Shown one piece after another: positions 32,448-32,659 of a stretch of 32,659 bases of DNA. The DNA comes from SIAJ01 sp036266155 (GTDB lineage Bacteria; Planctomycetota; Planctomycetia; Gemmatales; Gemmataceae): the NCBI GenBank assembly GCA_036266155.1, contig DATANR010000154.1:1-32659 (forward strand). The letters are read 5' to 3'. Positions within the stretch are counted from its first letter, which is position 1; every line of letters starts with the position of its first letter. A program made the position numbers and the translations under genes. The notes beneath the pieces are model-generated. The model was not told where the DNA came from, did no database searches, and was given only the letters and a program-made list of their open reading frames with translations.

Positions 32448-32659
32448 CAGAAAGTAGCCGGTGGTCGAGCGTCAGCTCGACCACCGGAAAGTCAGATCCC
32501 CAATTTCGCCGACTCCGTAGGAGTCGCAGAACGTCGAGTACACCAACACATTGATTGTCTGCAATTCAGCCTTCTGCGATCCCTTCCGGATCGGTGGGTG
32601 TGCTGTCTACGCGTACCGGTGGTCGAGCTGGCGCTCGACCACCGGCTATTTTCTGGGAC
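32444..32659. mobile_element. MITE-like element with 27-base inverted ends, reaching the window edge
   Basis: The left end reads GTCCCAGAAAGTAGCCGG then TGGTCGAGC (32444-32470). The right end (32633-32659) is its reverse complement with one mismatch. Each end carries its own 13-pair hairpin, CCGGTGGTCGAGC / GCTCGACCACCGG, at 32458-32487 (loop GTCA) and 32616-32645 (loop TGGC). In the middle is CGACTCC-GTA-GGAGTCG (32510-32526). No protein is encoded in the 216 bases. It looks like a non-autonomous repeat or a nested set of hairpins. If the palindrome at 32431 belongs to it, the element continues beyond the window. Confidence 0.75.

Overview
The window looks like a chromosomal segment from a planctomycete, most likely close to the Gemmata/Gemmataceae group. 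This rests on recognised gene families, not on a database search. The sequence is GC-rich. It has three small secreted proteins of the TIGR03067 type, a Tat-exported DUF1501 protein, a BBP7-type outer-membrane barrel, an RTX protein with an N-terminal LEPR-like motif, two Uma2 nucleases, a DUF1111 di-haem protein, and many short secreted proteins of unknown role. No rRNA, tRNA, CRISPR array, prophage or intact transposase was seen.

Layout. Bases 1-2428 (minus) carry a likely operon: a Tat-type amidohydrolase followed by two TIGR03067 proteins. A divergent M16 peptidase (2591-5350) converges on a 680-residue secreted repeat protein (5490-7532). Next come a DUF885 metallopeptidase-like protein and a HAD phosphatase (7663-10179, minus). 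A FGE/SUMF1-sialidase-like fusion and an alpha/beta hydrolase follow on the plus strand (10238-13210). A DUF3592 membrane protein and a TIGR03067 protein are on the minus strand (13309-14544). A glycosyltransferase-like gene with rmlA (14604-16423) converges on a di-haem cytochrome peroxidase-like gene (16569-17912). A TPP riboswitch precedes thiC (18022-19473).

After thiC lie two convergent Uma2 genes, an unrecognised exported protein, and an ECF sigma factor overlapping a small zinc-binding anti-sigma factor (19534-22782). An RTX beta-roll protein diverges from the sigma gene and converges on a SWIM-SNF2 helicase/truD pair (23027-27327). The right end has DUF1501, a small exported protein, a 700-base non-coding stretch, BBP7, a conserved-looking unknown gene, and the decayed 3' end of a CocE/NonD-family hydrolase cut by a short inverted-repeat element that reaches the window edge.

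The most interesting signal is not a protein. Several unrelated families of intergenic inverted repeats sit 0-12 bases from stop codons. In the commonest family each arm is its own small hairpin with a GTAA loop. One copy keeps that hairpin through compensatory base changes although its two arms no longer pair well with each other. These elements appear to be doing 3'-end work (termination, mRNA protection, or both) and may be spreading non-autonomously into that niche.
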